Shown: piece by piece, positions 34,412 through 46,682 of the stretch
Numbering within the stretch: position 1 is the stretch's first letter
Layout of the letters: every line of letters starts with the position of its first letter
NCBI RefSeq assembly: GCF_029168945.1
Contig: NC_083604.1
Span: 14,190,812-14,254,811, forward strand
Length of the DNA stretch: 64,000 nucleotides
Source of the DNA: Cannabis sativa
Taxonomy: Eukaryota > Streptophyta > Magnoliopsida > Rosales > Cannabaceae
Direction of reading: 5' to 3'
Made by a program: the position numbers and the translations under genes
Notes under the pieces: generated by a model
The model's database searches: none
What the model saw: only the letters and a program-made list of their open reading frames with translations
Told to the model about the DNA's origin: nothing

Positions 34412-36800
34412 AGTAATATAAAACAAAAAGTGCGTTTCAAATAATCTCAACACCTTGATATACAAATCAAGTGTAGTAGTAGTAAACTCCTCGTAATAGG
34501 ATCTGAAAGGTTGAATTAACCACAACCTTTTCTCCACCATTACTCTTCCTTAATCACAAAATCATTGATAATGTGAAATTCCTCTCTATATGTCTACTCT
34601 CTTGGGATACTGGATTCTATATCTTTGGCAACTACTTTTGGTTAATCAGGAAATTAACACTAGTAGTTTAAGGCAATTTGGAATGGTGCCAAAGATGTAT
34701 AGAACTTTCCTTAGACTGAATAAGTACCTTTCCTGCAGCTTTAACATTCAGTCCCTATCTGGTAGACCTAGAGAATTCAGATAGGTTTTTACACTTCTCC
34801 AAAATCACTATTCCACCCCCAGAGTAATCAACATCTTATCAGAAAGATTTACTAGCACAAAGACAAATTTCGAAATCTGATGTGGTGTAGTGTAAGAGTT
34901 TTAAACACACTCTTATAGACTAACATATAGTTCCTCTTCTTAATCTTAAGATTTACTTGATTATCTTCCAATGTTCTTCTCCTGGATTAATCTGATACCT
35001 ACTCATTACTCCCACTCAACAGCAGGTGTCTGGTCTAAGGCATACAAAAGCATATCTAAGACCTCTCACTGTTGATATAAGAAATTCTTTCATGGCTTTA
35101 TCTTTTCTGGAATAGTTAAGACTTTTCCTTAGATAAATAAAATCTATACCTAAGAAGTTGTGAAGCTTCTATAGATTGCCATTAGAAAGAAAATGCTTCA
35201 GCATCTTACTAAAGTAAGTTGCTTGCATTAGAGTAAGTAATTACCAGGTATACCACAAGCCATAGGTTTAGATAAACTCCAACCTATAATACTAGGAACA
35301 GGAAGTTTCGTTAAGTCCATAGAATAGACTTATTAACTAAAATTTCCTTTTATGTCCTTGTGATAGAAAACTTTAGGTTATTCCATGTGAATGGATTAAA
35401 CCATAGTTCTATTGGCTTTCTTCTTAGTTTCTTATCTTGACAATCCATTACTTGTTTAAACTCACAATGGATTTTAATCACTAGTATCTCCCAAGTCATG
35501 AGAAGGTGAGTTCCTAGAAACTCTCCCACTACGACAAGGTTTCGTGAATTATGTCGAAGAAAACTAAATGGTATTAACCTCTTTGGTTGTGACAAGCCAA
35601 CAGAGGCAGTGGGATCATCATATGTCAAATAAGATGATAGAACACTTTTGGAATCAAGAAAAAATATCTCCTTTATTTGCTACTTGTTTTTCAGACTTAG
35701 TCATTTTTTTAGAAAAGTAGTATTTGTTTGAACAAACACTTTCTTATCTATTGACAATGGGATGGTCCACCCCTAATCACTTAGAATAGCTAACAAACCA
35801 TGGTTAACAGTTCTAGCTTTTCTTAAGATTTTGATTAAGTCATCCATGAATCTAGTAATGATTTACATTAAGTATACAACCATTACATCATTCTGAAATT
35901 GTATTACCATAGAAGGAATTAGGCAACGACTAGTAACTAATCATCAATATGCAAATCGAAATTTCTGGGGAGGTAAGTTTGGATATAATTCAAAAATTAA
36001 TTTAATGATCTTTGAACTGCATATCTACTAACTATTTCTCTACCCCTATCAGTTCGCAAGATCTTTAACCACTTACCTTAATGGTTTTAACCATTGCTAG
36101 AAATTAATGAAATTTTTCAAACATTTCAAATTTCTTTGCATAAGGTATAATCTAGAGTGATCGTTTTAAGAATACAACGAAAAACTCATATACACCCCTG
36201 AATGTACATCCATCTGCGAATGAGATGAACTACTTTCAGTGGATATAGGCATATTAACTCTTTGCAGAGATTGATCTTGTCAAATCCACTATGAACAAGA
36301 TACAAATGCCATAGATAAAAAAAATGTGGTAGTGTCTTTTGATGACATAGGTTTAGTTACATCAAAGAGTTCTTAGAATAGTGCAAGTGGATCCTGGTCA
36401 CAGAATATCTAACTCATATTCCATACAGTTTTAATCCATTAATAGAAGATGGATATTAAACACTTGAGAAAGTGTAACTGTATTGTATTCTGGAATTAGA
36501 AATATAAGAAAATTTCTGTTTGGATTCTAAAATTAAAGTCAAAGACTTAAATTCAACCAAATATAATGAGTAATTCTTTCTTGGACCACCACTACTATTT
36601 AAACTCTAAGTCAGATTTGCCCATACAAGTAGGAGATTTCTAAGATTGAGGATTTATATCAATTGGGAATAGAATTTCGGGATTATAATCATATGCGTCA
36701 TATAAAATGACATGAAATGATTTATAGACCATTCATCCAATGATATGTTTTTAAAGCTAATTCGAAATGAATAAGCTAAGAGGAATTAGGATAATTTTGT
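34412..36800 (-). pseudogene. Eroded pol of element G
   Basis: Minus-strand remnants in the order expected of copia pol. Near 36030-36080 is the integrase stretch around LRTDRGG (B 14302-14330). 35520-35550 resembles the linker at B 14940-14970. 34795-34850 resembles the RNase H segment at B 16195-16240. No frame survives; the 92-codon frame at 35628-35350 is a relic of the linker region. RT is mostly missing. Confidence 0.7.
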
Positions 36801-37560
36801 TTAAAATAAGAATCCAACAATGCTTCGATTAGCGAAAGACAAAGTAATCTTATTTGTGTAATCTTCTTGTTTCATATCGTAAAAATACTAGTCTAAGGTG
36901 TCATCAATTGATGAACAGCTAGATGTCGCATATACAATATTTATCTTTCGAGATCTAACACTATTATGTATGTCTAATGGTGAAAATCCACTAGGGATTT
37001 ATCTCATTAGATAAACAAGCCAAGTTAGACCAACAATGAAGATTCGAAATTAAACTACAACTTAATAACAAAAAATAACATGGTTCAATATAAATTCATA
37101 CACAATTCAGAAATTATAAACATATAGCAAGTAGGAATGATAAGTGAAAACACTAAAACTTACAATCCTATATAATTTCCAAGGTTTTCAACAAACTGAT
37201 ATCAGTGTCCCGTTTAGGCGAGAGTCAAAGCTACCATTCATTGAATAGAGTTGTCAGCTCGTCTAAAATGTTAAACATTCTAGCAACCTTTTATTCGATC
37301 AAGATTGGAATTCAGCGTTGTCCCGTTTAGGCGAGAGTCAAGGCAATTCTATCTTATGAGCTTCCACCATTGTTTCATAATTTGCAAGTCAAGTATGGTC
37401 GCCACCATTAGGGTGATCCATACCATACAAAACACTTACAAACTACTTATCATGCGAGGTTAAACGGTGCGAAATTGCTAATGAACGTTCCTCCATTAGG
37501 GAGGATTACTCACTAAAACAAACGCGGTGTAAAACCCACAATGGAGATCGAATGTCTCTT
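36800..37560 (-). other. Duplicated twin-hairpin block of G
   Basis: Copy 1 has stems 37490-37494/37500-37504 and 37401-37406/37412-37417 and repeats at 37207-37226 and 37320-37339. Copy 2, diverged, has AATCC 36985-36989 / GGATT 36995-36999 and CATC 36902-36905 / GATG 36910-36913. Copy 2 sits where gag would be. Confidence 0.6.
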
Positions 37561-40500
37561 GATTATAAAGCTCATTATTTAAAAAGAGTTGTATTTTCTT
37601 TTATTCTATTTATTTATTATATTTATTTTAAATATATATTTATTTAATTAAAATTTCCAATTTAGAATGAAAAATTCTAAATATAAATTTTAATTTAATA
37701 TTTATAAATTTTACTTAGATGGATATGAAATAATATGAATTATTTCCATCTTAGTAATAATTTCCAATAAATATTTAGAAAAATATTCAATTTAAGTTGT
37801 TACAAAATTAATATAAATTAATTTACAACTCAAATTTAATTTTCTATAAATATATATTGCATTTCGAAAAATTAAAGTATTTAAGAATACAATTTTCGAA
37901 AAAATGCATATTAAAATAAAGAATAAATCCTGGAAAAATTATTCTAATTTAATGTTGGCCCAAAATTAATTAATGAAATTAATTTACAACAAAAAATATA
38001 ATTTTCCTATTTAATTAAATATATAAGAAAAATTACAAATGTTTAAGTATGATGATGAAAATCAACTTAAATATTAATTTTCTATTTAATTAAATACACT
38101 AGAAAAATACTTCAAGCAAAAATATCACCTATCTAGATTTTCCTTTAACTAATTAATTCAATTTCTAATAATATACTTTAATTCAATTTATTTTAAATTA
38201 ATCAATAAATGAAAAAATCATTGATTTAAGTTGATCCAAGAATTAATTAAAATAATTAATTAACAACTTAATCTATTTTTCAAGATAAAATTCGAAATTC
38301 TAGCATTTAAGAAATGCAATTTCGAAAATTGATTAATAAAATAAAGAAAAAAAAATATATTTTGAAAATTATTTAAATTTAGTTGAAAAAATAAATTTCA
38401 ACTAAAAATAATTTTCTATTTAATTAAATGTCATGAAAAAGAAATATTTAAGTATCATGATGAAAATCAACTTAGATATTTAATTTTTCAAATTAATTAA
38501 ATGTATTAAATTCAAGAAATTAATAATTAAGTGTAGAGAAGGCTTAATTATTAATCTCTAGTTTAATACTAGGAAAAATATACTTAAAATAAATTGTACC
38601 AAAATTAATTATTTAAATAATTAATTTCACAATTTATAATATTTTCCTATTTTAATATTAGAAATAATAAGTAGTCTAGAAATAACTATCTAGAAAATAT
38701 CTTATTTGACTAAGTATCTTTTCCACAAAATTTGAAAAAATATCTAATTTAAGTTGTACTAGAAAAAATCTAGAACTTAAATATTTTCAAATTTAAATTT
38801 AATTAAATATCAAAAAATTAAGTTGTAACCACTTAATTTGAAAATATTCCATTTTAAGTTAATATTCGAAAAGATATTAACTTAAAAAAATATCTAAAGA
38901 ATCTTAATAACCAATGCCTAAAATTCCTCAACTTAATTTTGAAATTTGAAATTCAAAAGATATTCAGATTTAAGTTGGTTAGTAGTAGATAACTAAATAT
39001 CAACTTAAATAAGAATATTTAATGAAAAATTTAAATTAAGTTCCAGAAAGAATCTAGATGGTTATAATTCTATATTTAATTAAATACAAGAAAATACATA
39101 TAGTTTAGCTTAGAATAAAAAATTCTTTAAACTATAATTTTCTTAAATTAATTTCAAAATAAATGAAATTAATTATGTTGCTAATCAATTTTATTAGGTT
39201 AAACTAGTGTAATTAACCTAGTACAGTTGTTCAAATCAGGCAAATGGGCCTTCACAATTGGGGTAGTTTGTGTGAGGGGGTGCTGGGTTCAGTATGTCGT
39301 ACCCACTACTATGGCTCCCAACTCTCACACAAGGCCCAAAAGAGAGGAATTTAACCTTAATAAGAACAATAGTTATTAATTGAATAGGCCCAAAAACTAA
39401 ATGGGCCTAAATAAATTCTATCAAGAACTATGATAATTTATTTTAGCAACAGCAACCTATATGCATCTATAATCAAATTAAACACATAGGCTCACACAGG
39501 CACACTTTGGATGGGTCCTATCATGTTGCTAGGTCATACACAGATGAAATAAGATTGTAAATTATACCTGTTACAAATTATTATCTTGACCAAGGGAGCC
39601 ATCAGATCATTAGATCTAGCAAAATGTAATCATGGCTATTTTCAATCAAGTAATAATAGGTTTTTAAAACTTACAAACAAGTTAAAACACATACTCTTGC
39701 AACAAGGTTAGCTGGATAGTTGGATGTAGGATTTATTTAATTTTAAATTAAATATTTAATTTCGAAAATAATTAATTAAATAATAAAAAAAATTTCGAAA
39801 ATTTTACAAGAATTTGAAAAAATTCGAAAATTAAAAAAAATTAAATTTAAAATTAAACCTACAATTTTGAAAAATTAGGTTTCAACCAACCTAAACATCA
39901 TTTCAAAAATTTGCTAACTACTTTTAAAAATTAAATGTTATTTTAAAAATAAAAATTAAATAAAAATTAGAAAAGATAAATGAAATATCTTTTCAGATTT
40001 TAAATTTAATTTAAATAAATAAAATAACAAAATTTAAAAGTTAGCAAAATATCTTACATCTATTTAAAATTACATGATTATAAATATCTTATTTTAAATT
40101 TAAATAGGGTCAAAATATCTAAAAAGATTTAATTTAAAAAAAATCGTAAAAGATAAGATATAATTAAAAATATCTTAAAAGATAAGATATTTTAAAAAAT
40201 ATCTTAAAAGATTTTATAAATATCTTATAAAATCTGACCTTAAATTTTAAAAAAAAGATATAATCAAATTTAAAAATAAGATAGATTTTTAAGCAAGAAG
40301 ATAGATACTAATTCTATTCAAATTCAAATTACACTAATATCTTGAATTAAATTTAAAAAAAAATATTAAATTAATTCAAAATGATAATTAGAATTGAATT
40401 AGGAATAGTAATAGTATAAATACAAAACTATACAAAAAAAAAAATGGAAGTTAATTCCATGAAAAAGCATGAAAAATAGAATAAAAACAAAAAAATTCGA

Positions 40501-40810
40501 AACTGTACGGACAGATTTGCGATCGCAGGAAAATATCAGCACAGCCCCGATTTTTTTTTAAATCTTCAAAAAATCATAACTAATTCAAATAAAATCCAAA
40601 TTAAGTTCTGTAAAAGGCTAACTTGCTTAATGTTTTCCATACTATCCAATAAAAATAATTCCAGAGATTAAATCGCAATTATTTTTCACGAAAATTTCAC
40701 AAACATCAATCAATCATCAAATAACACTCAATACAACATGATACCATCCAAAGAACATACAAACAATCGTTTTAAAGTCTAAATTTCTTGCAAGTAAATC
40801 AATTACCATG
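37561..40810 (-). other. Untranslated leader of G (no gene)
   Basis: AT-rich minus-strand leader, with the branched stem-loop at 39245-39338 (outer and inner stems perfect, G-C at the variable pair). No coding frame. Confidence 0.75.
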
Positions 40811-40822
40811 GCTCTGAGGCCA
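40811..40822 (-). promoter_or_regulatory. Primer binding site of G (variant)
   Basis: Minus-strand TGGCCTCAGAGC, two bases inside the 5' LTR end, as in B and F. Confidence 0.8.
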
Positions 40823-40824
40823 GT

Positions 40825-42708
40825 TGTTGGAAATTATTTTACCAGGATCTTAGATCTACTCACAAGTATGTTTATTAACACCCTAAATATGAACTTTCTA
40901 AAACGATGAAATAAACACATATAAAGTTTAGGAAACCTTACATTGGGTGCAGCGAAATAATATGACTCCTTCCGTTCAGATATCTAGCCCTTGATTCCTT
41001 TCTGTAGCAGAGCATTATCAATATCTGAACCTGGATCTCTTTCTCTGAATCTTTGATGCTGAAACTCCTTTGCTGATGATCTTTCTTCACGATCTTCCTC
41101 ACTATGATTGAGGTATCACTTGATGTGTGTGGGCACTACTCATACACTAAGAAATTTCGAAATTTCAATGGAAGAGAAAGAAGAAGTGTCAGCTAAAGAT
41201 AGGGAGAGAGAAGGCTCAGTTTTTCTGAATCAGAAAGTCTGAAGAAAAGTGTTATTTTTTTGAAGCCTTCACTATCTATTTATAGCATTCCACTAGGGTT
41301 AGATTTGAATTATATGGCATTAAAATAATGAAAAAATAAATTTAAAACACACACAATAGGTGGCCGGCCATGCCTTAGTGGATTTGGCCTTGGGCTTTGC
41401 AATTTTAACACCTTTTGTATCTGATTTTCTCAAAAATGCCAATTTCCTAATTCAACCATTTAAATGCCAATTCTAACTATTTAATAAGTATAAATAATTA
41501 TTAAATAATATTGTCATTTATCATATTTATTAATTGAACCATACAAAGTATCATAATTAACAAATATGCCCCTATAAACTCTTTCTTTACAATTTCGCCA
41601 TTACTTAGTGAAAAATTCACAAATAGACATAGTCTAATTCGTGAATTATAATTGATTAATCAAAACCAATTACATGAGTCTTACAAGCAATATTATCTCA
41701 ACTAGTGGGGGGACCATGGGTCTATATAACCGAGCTTCCAATAAGTAGATCAAGAATTTAGCACTAAAATTCACTAACTTATTAATTCTTCGTTGAATCC
41801 ACGCATAGAACTTAGAATTGCACTCTTTGTATATAGAATGCTCTATATGTTCCACCATATAGACACATCATTAGTTATCCATTGTTATAATCCTAATGTG
41901 ATCACTGATCCTCTATATGAATGATCTACACTGTAAAGGGATTAAATTACCGTTACACCCTACAATGTATTTATTCCTTAAAACACTTGACCCCGTATAA
42001 ATGATATTTCAGCTTATGTGAAATGAGTACTCCACCATTTATGTTCGTTTGGTCAAGCTCGAAGGAGATCATCCTTTGCTTACTATTCGCCAGATAGAAG
42101 CTATAGATTCCATGTTTATGCTAGCGCTCCCACCCAATTGCACTACCGTGTTCCCAAAATGTACGTATCACCCTGACCTAAAAGTAGGCTTAACTAACAA
42201 ATCAAAGAACACGAATAGCCTTTCAAGATTGAGCCTAATCATATCAGGATTAAGATCATTTGATCTAGGATCAACTAGGCGATATTGACTTGAATAGATA
42301 TTACGGTAAGTTTAATAAATCTAAGTCAAAGTTCAATATCGGTCCCTTCCGATGCATACTCCATGCATCCAACACCGAGCTTTACTTTAACCAATGCTCT
42401 GGAAAGAACATAGCACTTCTCCAAATGCAAGTAAACTCTGTTGTAGATTATCATATCAGTAAAACCCTATGTCTGATAAATCTAGGAAACTTTATTCACA
42501 TAGTCATGTTTACTTTCCAATGTGTTGACGGCACAATAAACAGGATCAAGTATGTGAAAAGGGTTTCAGATGAATTTATACATTATGTACATATAATCAT
42601 GAAATAAATCATGTGAACCATGCAACATTAAATGTTATTTCTGATCTATATTAATAAGTAAATCTGATTATATTGAAATGAGTTTTATTTAGGGCATAAA
42701 ACCCAACA
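40825..42708 (-). repeat. Element G 5' LTR
   Basis: 1884 bp; TATAAATA on the minus strand at 41284-41277. Paired with 32516-34398. Confidence 0.92.
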
Positions 42709-42713
42709 ATTAT

Positions 42714-42944
42714 CTCAATTACATATTCTAAAATATGAGAGATATGTCCTCTGTTAATTCAGATGTACTTTTAAAACAGTAAAGATTTCAGTATCCCTTG
42801 ATGAGTAAAGCATATAGTAAAGGATGTTTCATAAGTGTATTTATGAATTAGTTTCTAGAAGTTTGGGTGGATTCAAATATACTACACTTGATCTAAGATC
42901 AAGATATCAGATTGACCTATTTGCACAGTTTGTTTTATATTAGT
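42714..42944 (+). pseudogene. Pol remnant of F, right of G
   Basis: Continues the eroded 3' region of F after G. Parallel to A 6500-6546 plus 7995-8164. No frame. Confidence 0.7.
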
Positions 42945-42957
42945 GCAAGTGGGAGTT
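42945..42957 (+). promoter_or_regulatory. Polypurine tract of F
   Basis: GCAAGTGGGAGTT directly before the 3' LTR. Confidence 0.85.
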
Positions 42958-44867
42958 TGTTGGGTTTTATGCCCTAAATAAAACTCTTTACAATCTGATT
43001 AGTTATCAATATAAGAAATTTTAAGTGATTGATGTTTGCATGAATTTTACATGCTAATGGTTTAATATGTTTAATATGTTTATTACATTCATACACACAA
43101 AATCAGTTAAATCCAGATCATATGTTTATTCACAATTACAGTATCGTCAACACAGTGGAATGTGATTGTGATCATATGAATCAAAAGTTTTGGTCCCTGT
43201 TTCATCAGTGTTATTGGATTTACACTAATGTGATAATCAGCGATGATGTGTATTTACACTTGGAGTAAGTGTTATGTTCTTTCCAGGAAATTAGTAAAGT
43301 ATACTAGTTTCGAATGTATGGAGTATACATTGGACTGGACCGATATTGCAACTAAGTTAAGATATTACAAACTTACCGTTATACATATCTTTCCAAGTCA
43401 ATATCAGTAGTTGATCTTAAGATTAAAAGAATCTAAATCCTGATATGCTTAGGCTCAACTCAGGAGTGCTATTCATGTTCTTTGATTTATTAGTTAAGCC
43501 TACTTTTGGGTCAGGGTGATACGTATATTTTGGGAACATGATAGTATGATTGAGTGGGAGTGCTGAACATAAATATGGAATCTATAGCTTCTACTTGTGT
43601 ATAGAAGTTAAGTGATGATTCCCTTCGAGCTTAGAAAATAGAAGTAAATGGATGAGCTCTTGTTTAATTGACTAATTATTAGATCACTAAACACCATTTA
43701 CAGGTAGCTAAGTGTTTTAAGGGGCAAAATACATTGAGGGGTGAGAACGGTAAAGAAATCCCATCTCGATGTAAATCATCTATATAGAGGATCTTTAAAT
43801 CACAATAAGATTATAACAATGGTTAAATGAGATAGTATATTGATATCGTGAAACATACAATATGCTCTATATAAGTCTGAGAGTGCAATTCTAAGTTCTA
43901 AGACTGGATTCAACGAAGAATTAATAAGTAGGAATTTACTTGGTAAATTTGGTTCACTTATTGGAAGCTCAGCATATAGATCCATGGTCCCCATTCTAGT
44001 TGAGAACATTCTGCTTGTAAGACTCATTAATTGATTCGTGATTGATCAATTATAATTCTAAAGTTAGACTATGTCTAATTTTATGAATTTTCACTAAGCA
44101 GGGGTGAAATTGTAAAGAAAAGAGATTCTAGGTTTATTTATTTATTAATGGACTTTATATGTCTAATTAATAATTAAATTAAATGACAATATTATTTAAT
44201 AATGTATTTTAGTTATTAATTAATTAGTTTTGGCATTTAAAAGGTTAGAATTGGAAAATTGGCGTTTTTGAGAAAATAGAGATAAAATTTGATAAAATTG
44301 CAAAATTAAGTGAGGCCCATTACAACACCATGGCCGGCCACTTAAGTTGATTTTTCAAATTAATATTTTCATTATTTTAATGCCAAATAATTCTAAACCT
44401 AAACCTAGTAGTTGCCTATAAATAGAAAGTGATGGCTCAGTCAAATACACATCTTTGAATAAGCCTTTTTGACAGAATTTTCTCTCTTCAGAAAACTGAG
44501 CCTTCCCCACTTTCTACACCTTGGCCGAAACCCTCTCTCTTTTCTTCTTCATCTTTTTCGTGACCCTAGTGAAAGAGTAAGTGCCCACACACAGCAAGCA
44601 GTAACTCAATCATAGATTGGAAGACTGTGAAGGATCAAAACTTGAAGAAGAAGGACATTCGGGCTCAGATCTTGATTATACTCTGCTACAGAAAGGAATC
44701 AAGGGTTAGAGATCTAAGTGGAAGGAGACATTAATTTCGCTGCATCAATGTAAGGTTTTCTTAACTTTAATTGTGTTTATTTTATCGTTTTAGAAAGTTC
44801 TTATTTAGGATGTTTAAACAACATACTTGTGAGTAGATCTAAGATCCTGGTAAAATAATTTCCAACA
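42958..44867 (+). repeat. Element F 3' LTR
   Basis: 1910 bp with intact TGTTGGG start and TTCCAACA end. TATAAATA at 44417-44424; GTAAGG donor at 44748. Confidence 0.92.
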
Positions 44868-46682
44868 GATGTAGCCTCAAGAGCAGCTGAGGGTTCTGAG
44901 CAAGAAGAAGGAATTCCTGATGATGACTACGAGGGAAACCTCGACGAGTATGCCTACGATGAAGTTAGCTACTCGGAGTCTGTGCTTCTAAGGCAAAAAG
45001 CTATCGATCACGAAGCCAAGATCGAAGCCCAAAAAGCACAAAATCAAAAAATGCAAGAAGTGATGCTAGCCATGCAAAAAGCCATGGAGGCGGCTGGTAT
45101 TCACGTGCATCCCAAGGCAATGACTGCTGGACTCGGCAAGGATCAGAGGAATCCTCGCCTAGTACCCAATAGCAAAAGACCAGGGAGCCTAGCCCCATAA
45201 GGTATCCCGCTGAAGGGAACCAAAAGAAAAACCCTACATCTACCCCTGGGGGAAAGAAAAAGGCGCAGGATCCGCGAAAGGTCCGCTCAGATTTCCCTAA
45301 AGGGAAAGGTCCGCAGAGGGGCAAGCTCCAAAAAGGGAGTCTTGGCCCTCAGGATCGAGAGGACCGAAAAAGCGTTTCTGTGGACCAAAAAAGGTAGAGG
45401 AAGAAGAGGATAGAGATGTCCTCCCGTTGATTTGAGAAATCAAATCAATGGGAATCAAGGTGACCTCCGGGATCGCCTTGACCAAAAAAGGTACGGGCCC
45501 GCGGTCTCCACGGGTACGTTAAATGAAGGAATTATGGCGGAACTCGCCATACTCCGAAAAGATATTGCCCGAGTTTCCCGGAGACAAAAAGGGGATGACT
45601 CCGACTTAGACTGCGAGGACCGGGAGCCATGTGCTAAGCACATCCTGGAGGCCGAGCTCCCAAAGAACTTTAAGATGCCCGAAATGGCAGCTTATACCGG
45701 GAACTTCAATCCAAGCGACCACTTGTCGCGGTTTAACCGTGTCATGACCGTCATGAGAGTCAGCAATGACGCAAAATGTATGTGCTTCCCGCTTACTCTA
45801 AGCGGGTCCGCGGAGGAATGGTTCAAGAAGCTCGAACCAGGATCCGTGGGCTGTTGGAACAAGTTACAGACCAACTTCCGGAGACAGTTTGTCGCCGCAA
45901 GAAAGGTCAACCTGGAGGTCAATGCCTTGACTAACATCAAGCAACGTCCCACCGAGACCTTGAAAAACTACATAAAGAGGTTCCAGGAGGAAGCCTCAAA
46001 GACCAAGAAAGTTGATGACGGACAACAGCTTGCTCTTCTCCAGGCAGGCATCCGTACAGGGACTCCCTTCTGGAACGAACTACAACAAGAAGGGACTGCT
46101 AGCCTTCAGGACTTCCAAAAGAGAGTCCAAAAATATATCAACCTTGAAGAAGCCCAAATAGTGGCCTATGGAGGATACTATCCCACCGGGATAGCAGGGT
46201 ACATGCCCGGAGCACCGCCCTCGGGTACTGTCCCGACCGCGGCTCTGCCGATGAGTGGCATACAGTTCTCTACCAGTCCCGGATATAGTCAAGGCCAGGC
46301 CTTGGCGCCCGCATCATCCCATTTCGGAAATCCCTCAGTGATAAATGGACAAGCTCCCTCACACTCCGCTCCAACCGCTAGCCTGGCAGGCCCTTCCCAG
46401 GGCTCGAGGAGTAAAAGATCCTCCAAAGGCAGCACCTGGACGGGGGAGAAACGTCAAAAAAGGGGGTACACTCCCCAGTACAACCAGTACACGGAGCTGA
46501 CAGATTCCCAAGAACGTGTGTACTTTGCTACTAGGGAAAATACGCACTACTGAAGACCACATCCTTTGTACAAAGATAGCTCCCGGAGGGATCCAAGCAA
46601 AAGATGCGAGTACCACAACGACATTGGTCATAGCACCAATGAATGAAAGAATCTCAAAGACGAGATTGAAAACCTGATCCGA
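44868..46682 (+). pseudogene. gag: E gag, main part (Ty3/gypsy Gag), damaged
   Basis: Continues the 24555 frame. An acidic N-terminus is followed by a coiled-coil-like Gln/Ala/Met-rich stretch (45000-45120). A retrotransposon gag domain lies at about 45690-46150 (PSDHLSRFNRVMTVM, LTLSGSAEEWF, LKNYIKRFQEEA), then a Pro/Ser-rich tail. The frame continues without shift toward pol through a CEYHNDIGH zinc-knuckle-like motif near 46605. Breaks: a 1-nt deletion near 45143 relative to J and a 5-nt one near 45390 that restores frame; TAG 45411-45413 (shared with J); TGA 46551-46553; TGA 46644-46646. The longest open piece is 45432-46553. Nonfunctional. Confidence 0.88.

Larger units (their letters stand above)
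32516..42708 (-). mobile_element. Copia element G (minus strand, no gag, dead pol)
   Basis: LTRs at 32516-34398 and 40825-42708 with exact TSD ATTAT (32511-32515, 42709-42713). On the minus strand the order is LTR, variant primer site, leader, duplicated hairpin block, eroded pol, polypurine tract, LTR. No gag frame or zinc knuckle is present. LTRs differ at about 13 sites by eye, so G is younger than its host F. Confidence 0.92.
24626..44867 (+). mobile_element. Copia element F (gag-only), interrupted by copia G
   Basis: LTRs at 24626-26535 and 42958-44867, both 1910 bp, with TSD GATGT (24621-24625, 44868-44872). Internal: variant primer site, 3.5-kb leader, intact gag, eroded pol and a polypurine tract. 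Element G (10.2 kb, minus) is inserted in the pol remnant. By eye the LTRs differ at about 25 sites, more than those of G or B, fitting the nesting order. Without G, F is about 10.0 kb. Confidence 0.93.

Noticed and set aside
35350..35628. 92-codon minus-strand frame in G as a possible new gene
   Set aside because: Its DNA aligns with the linker region of copia pol (B near 14940); it is a relic frame.
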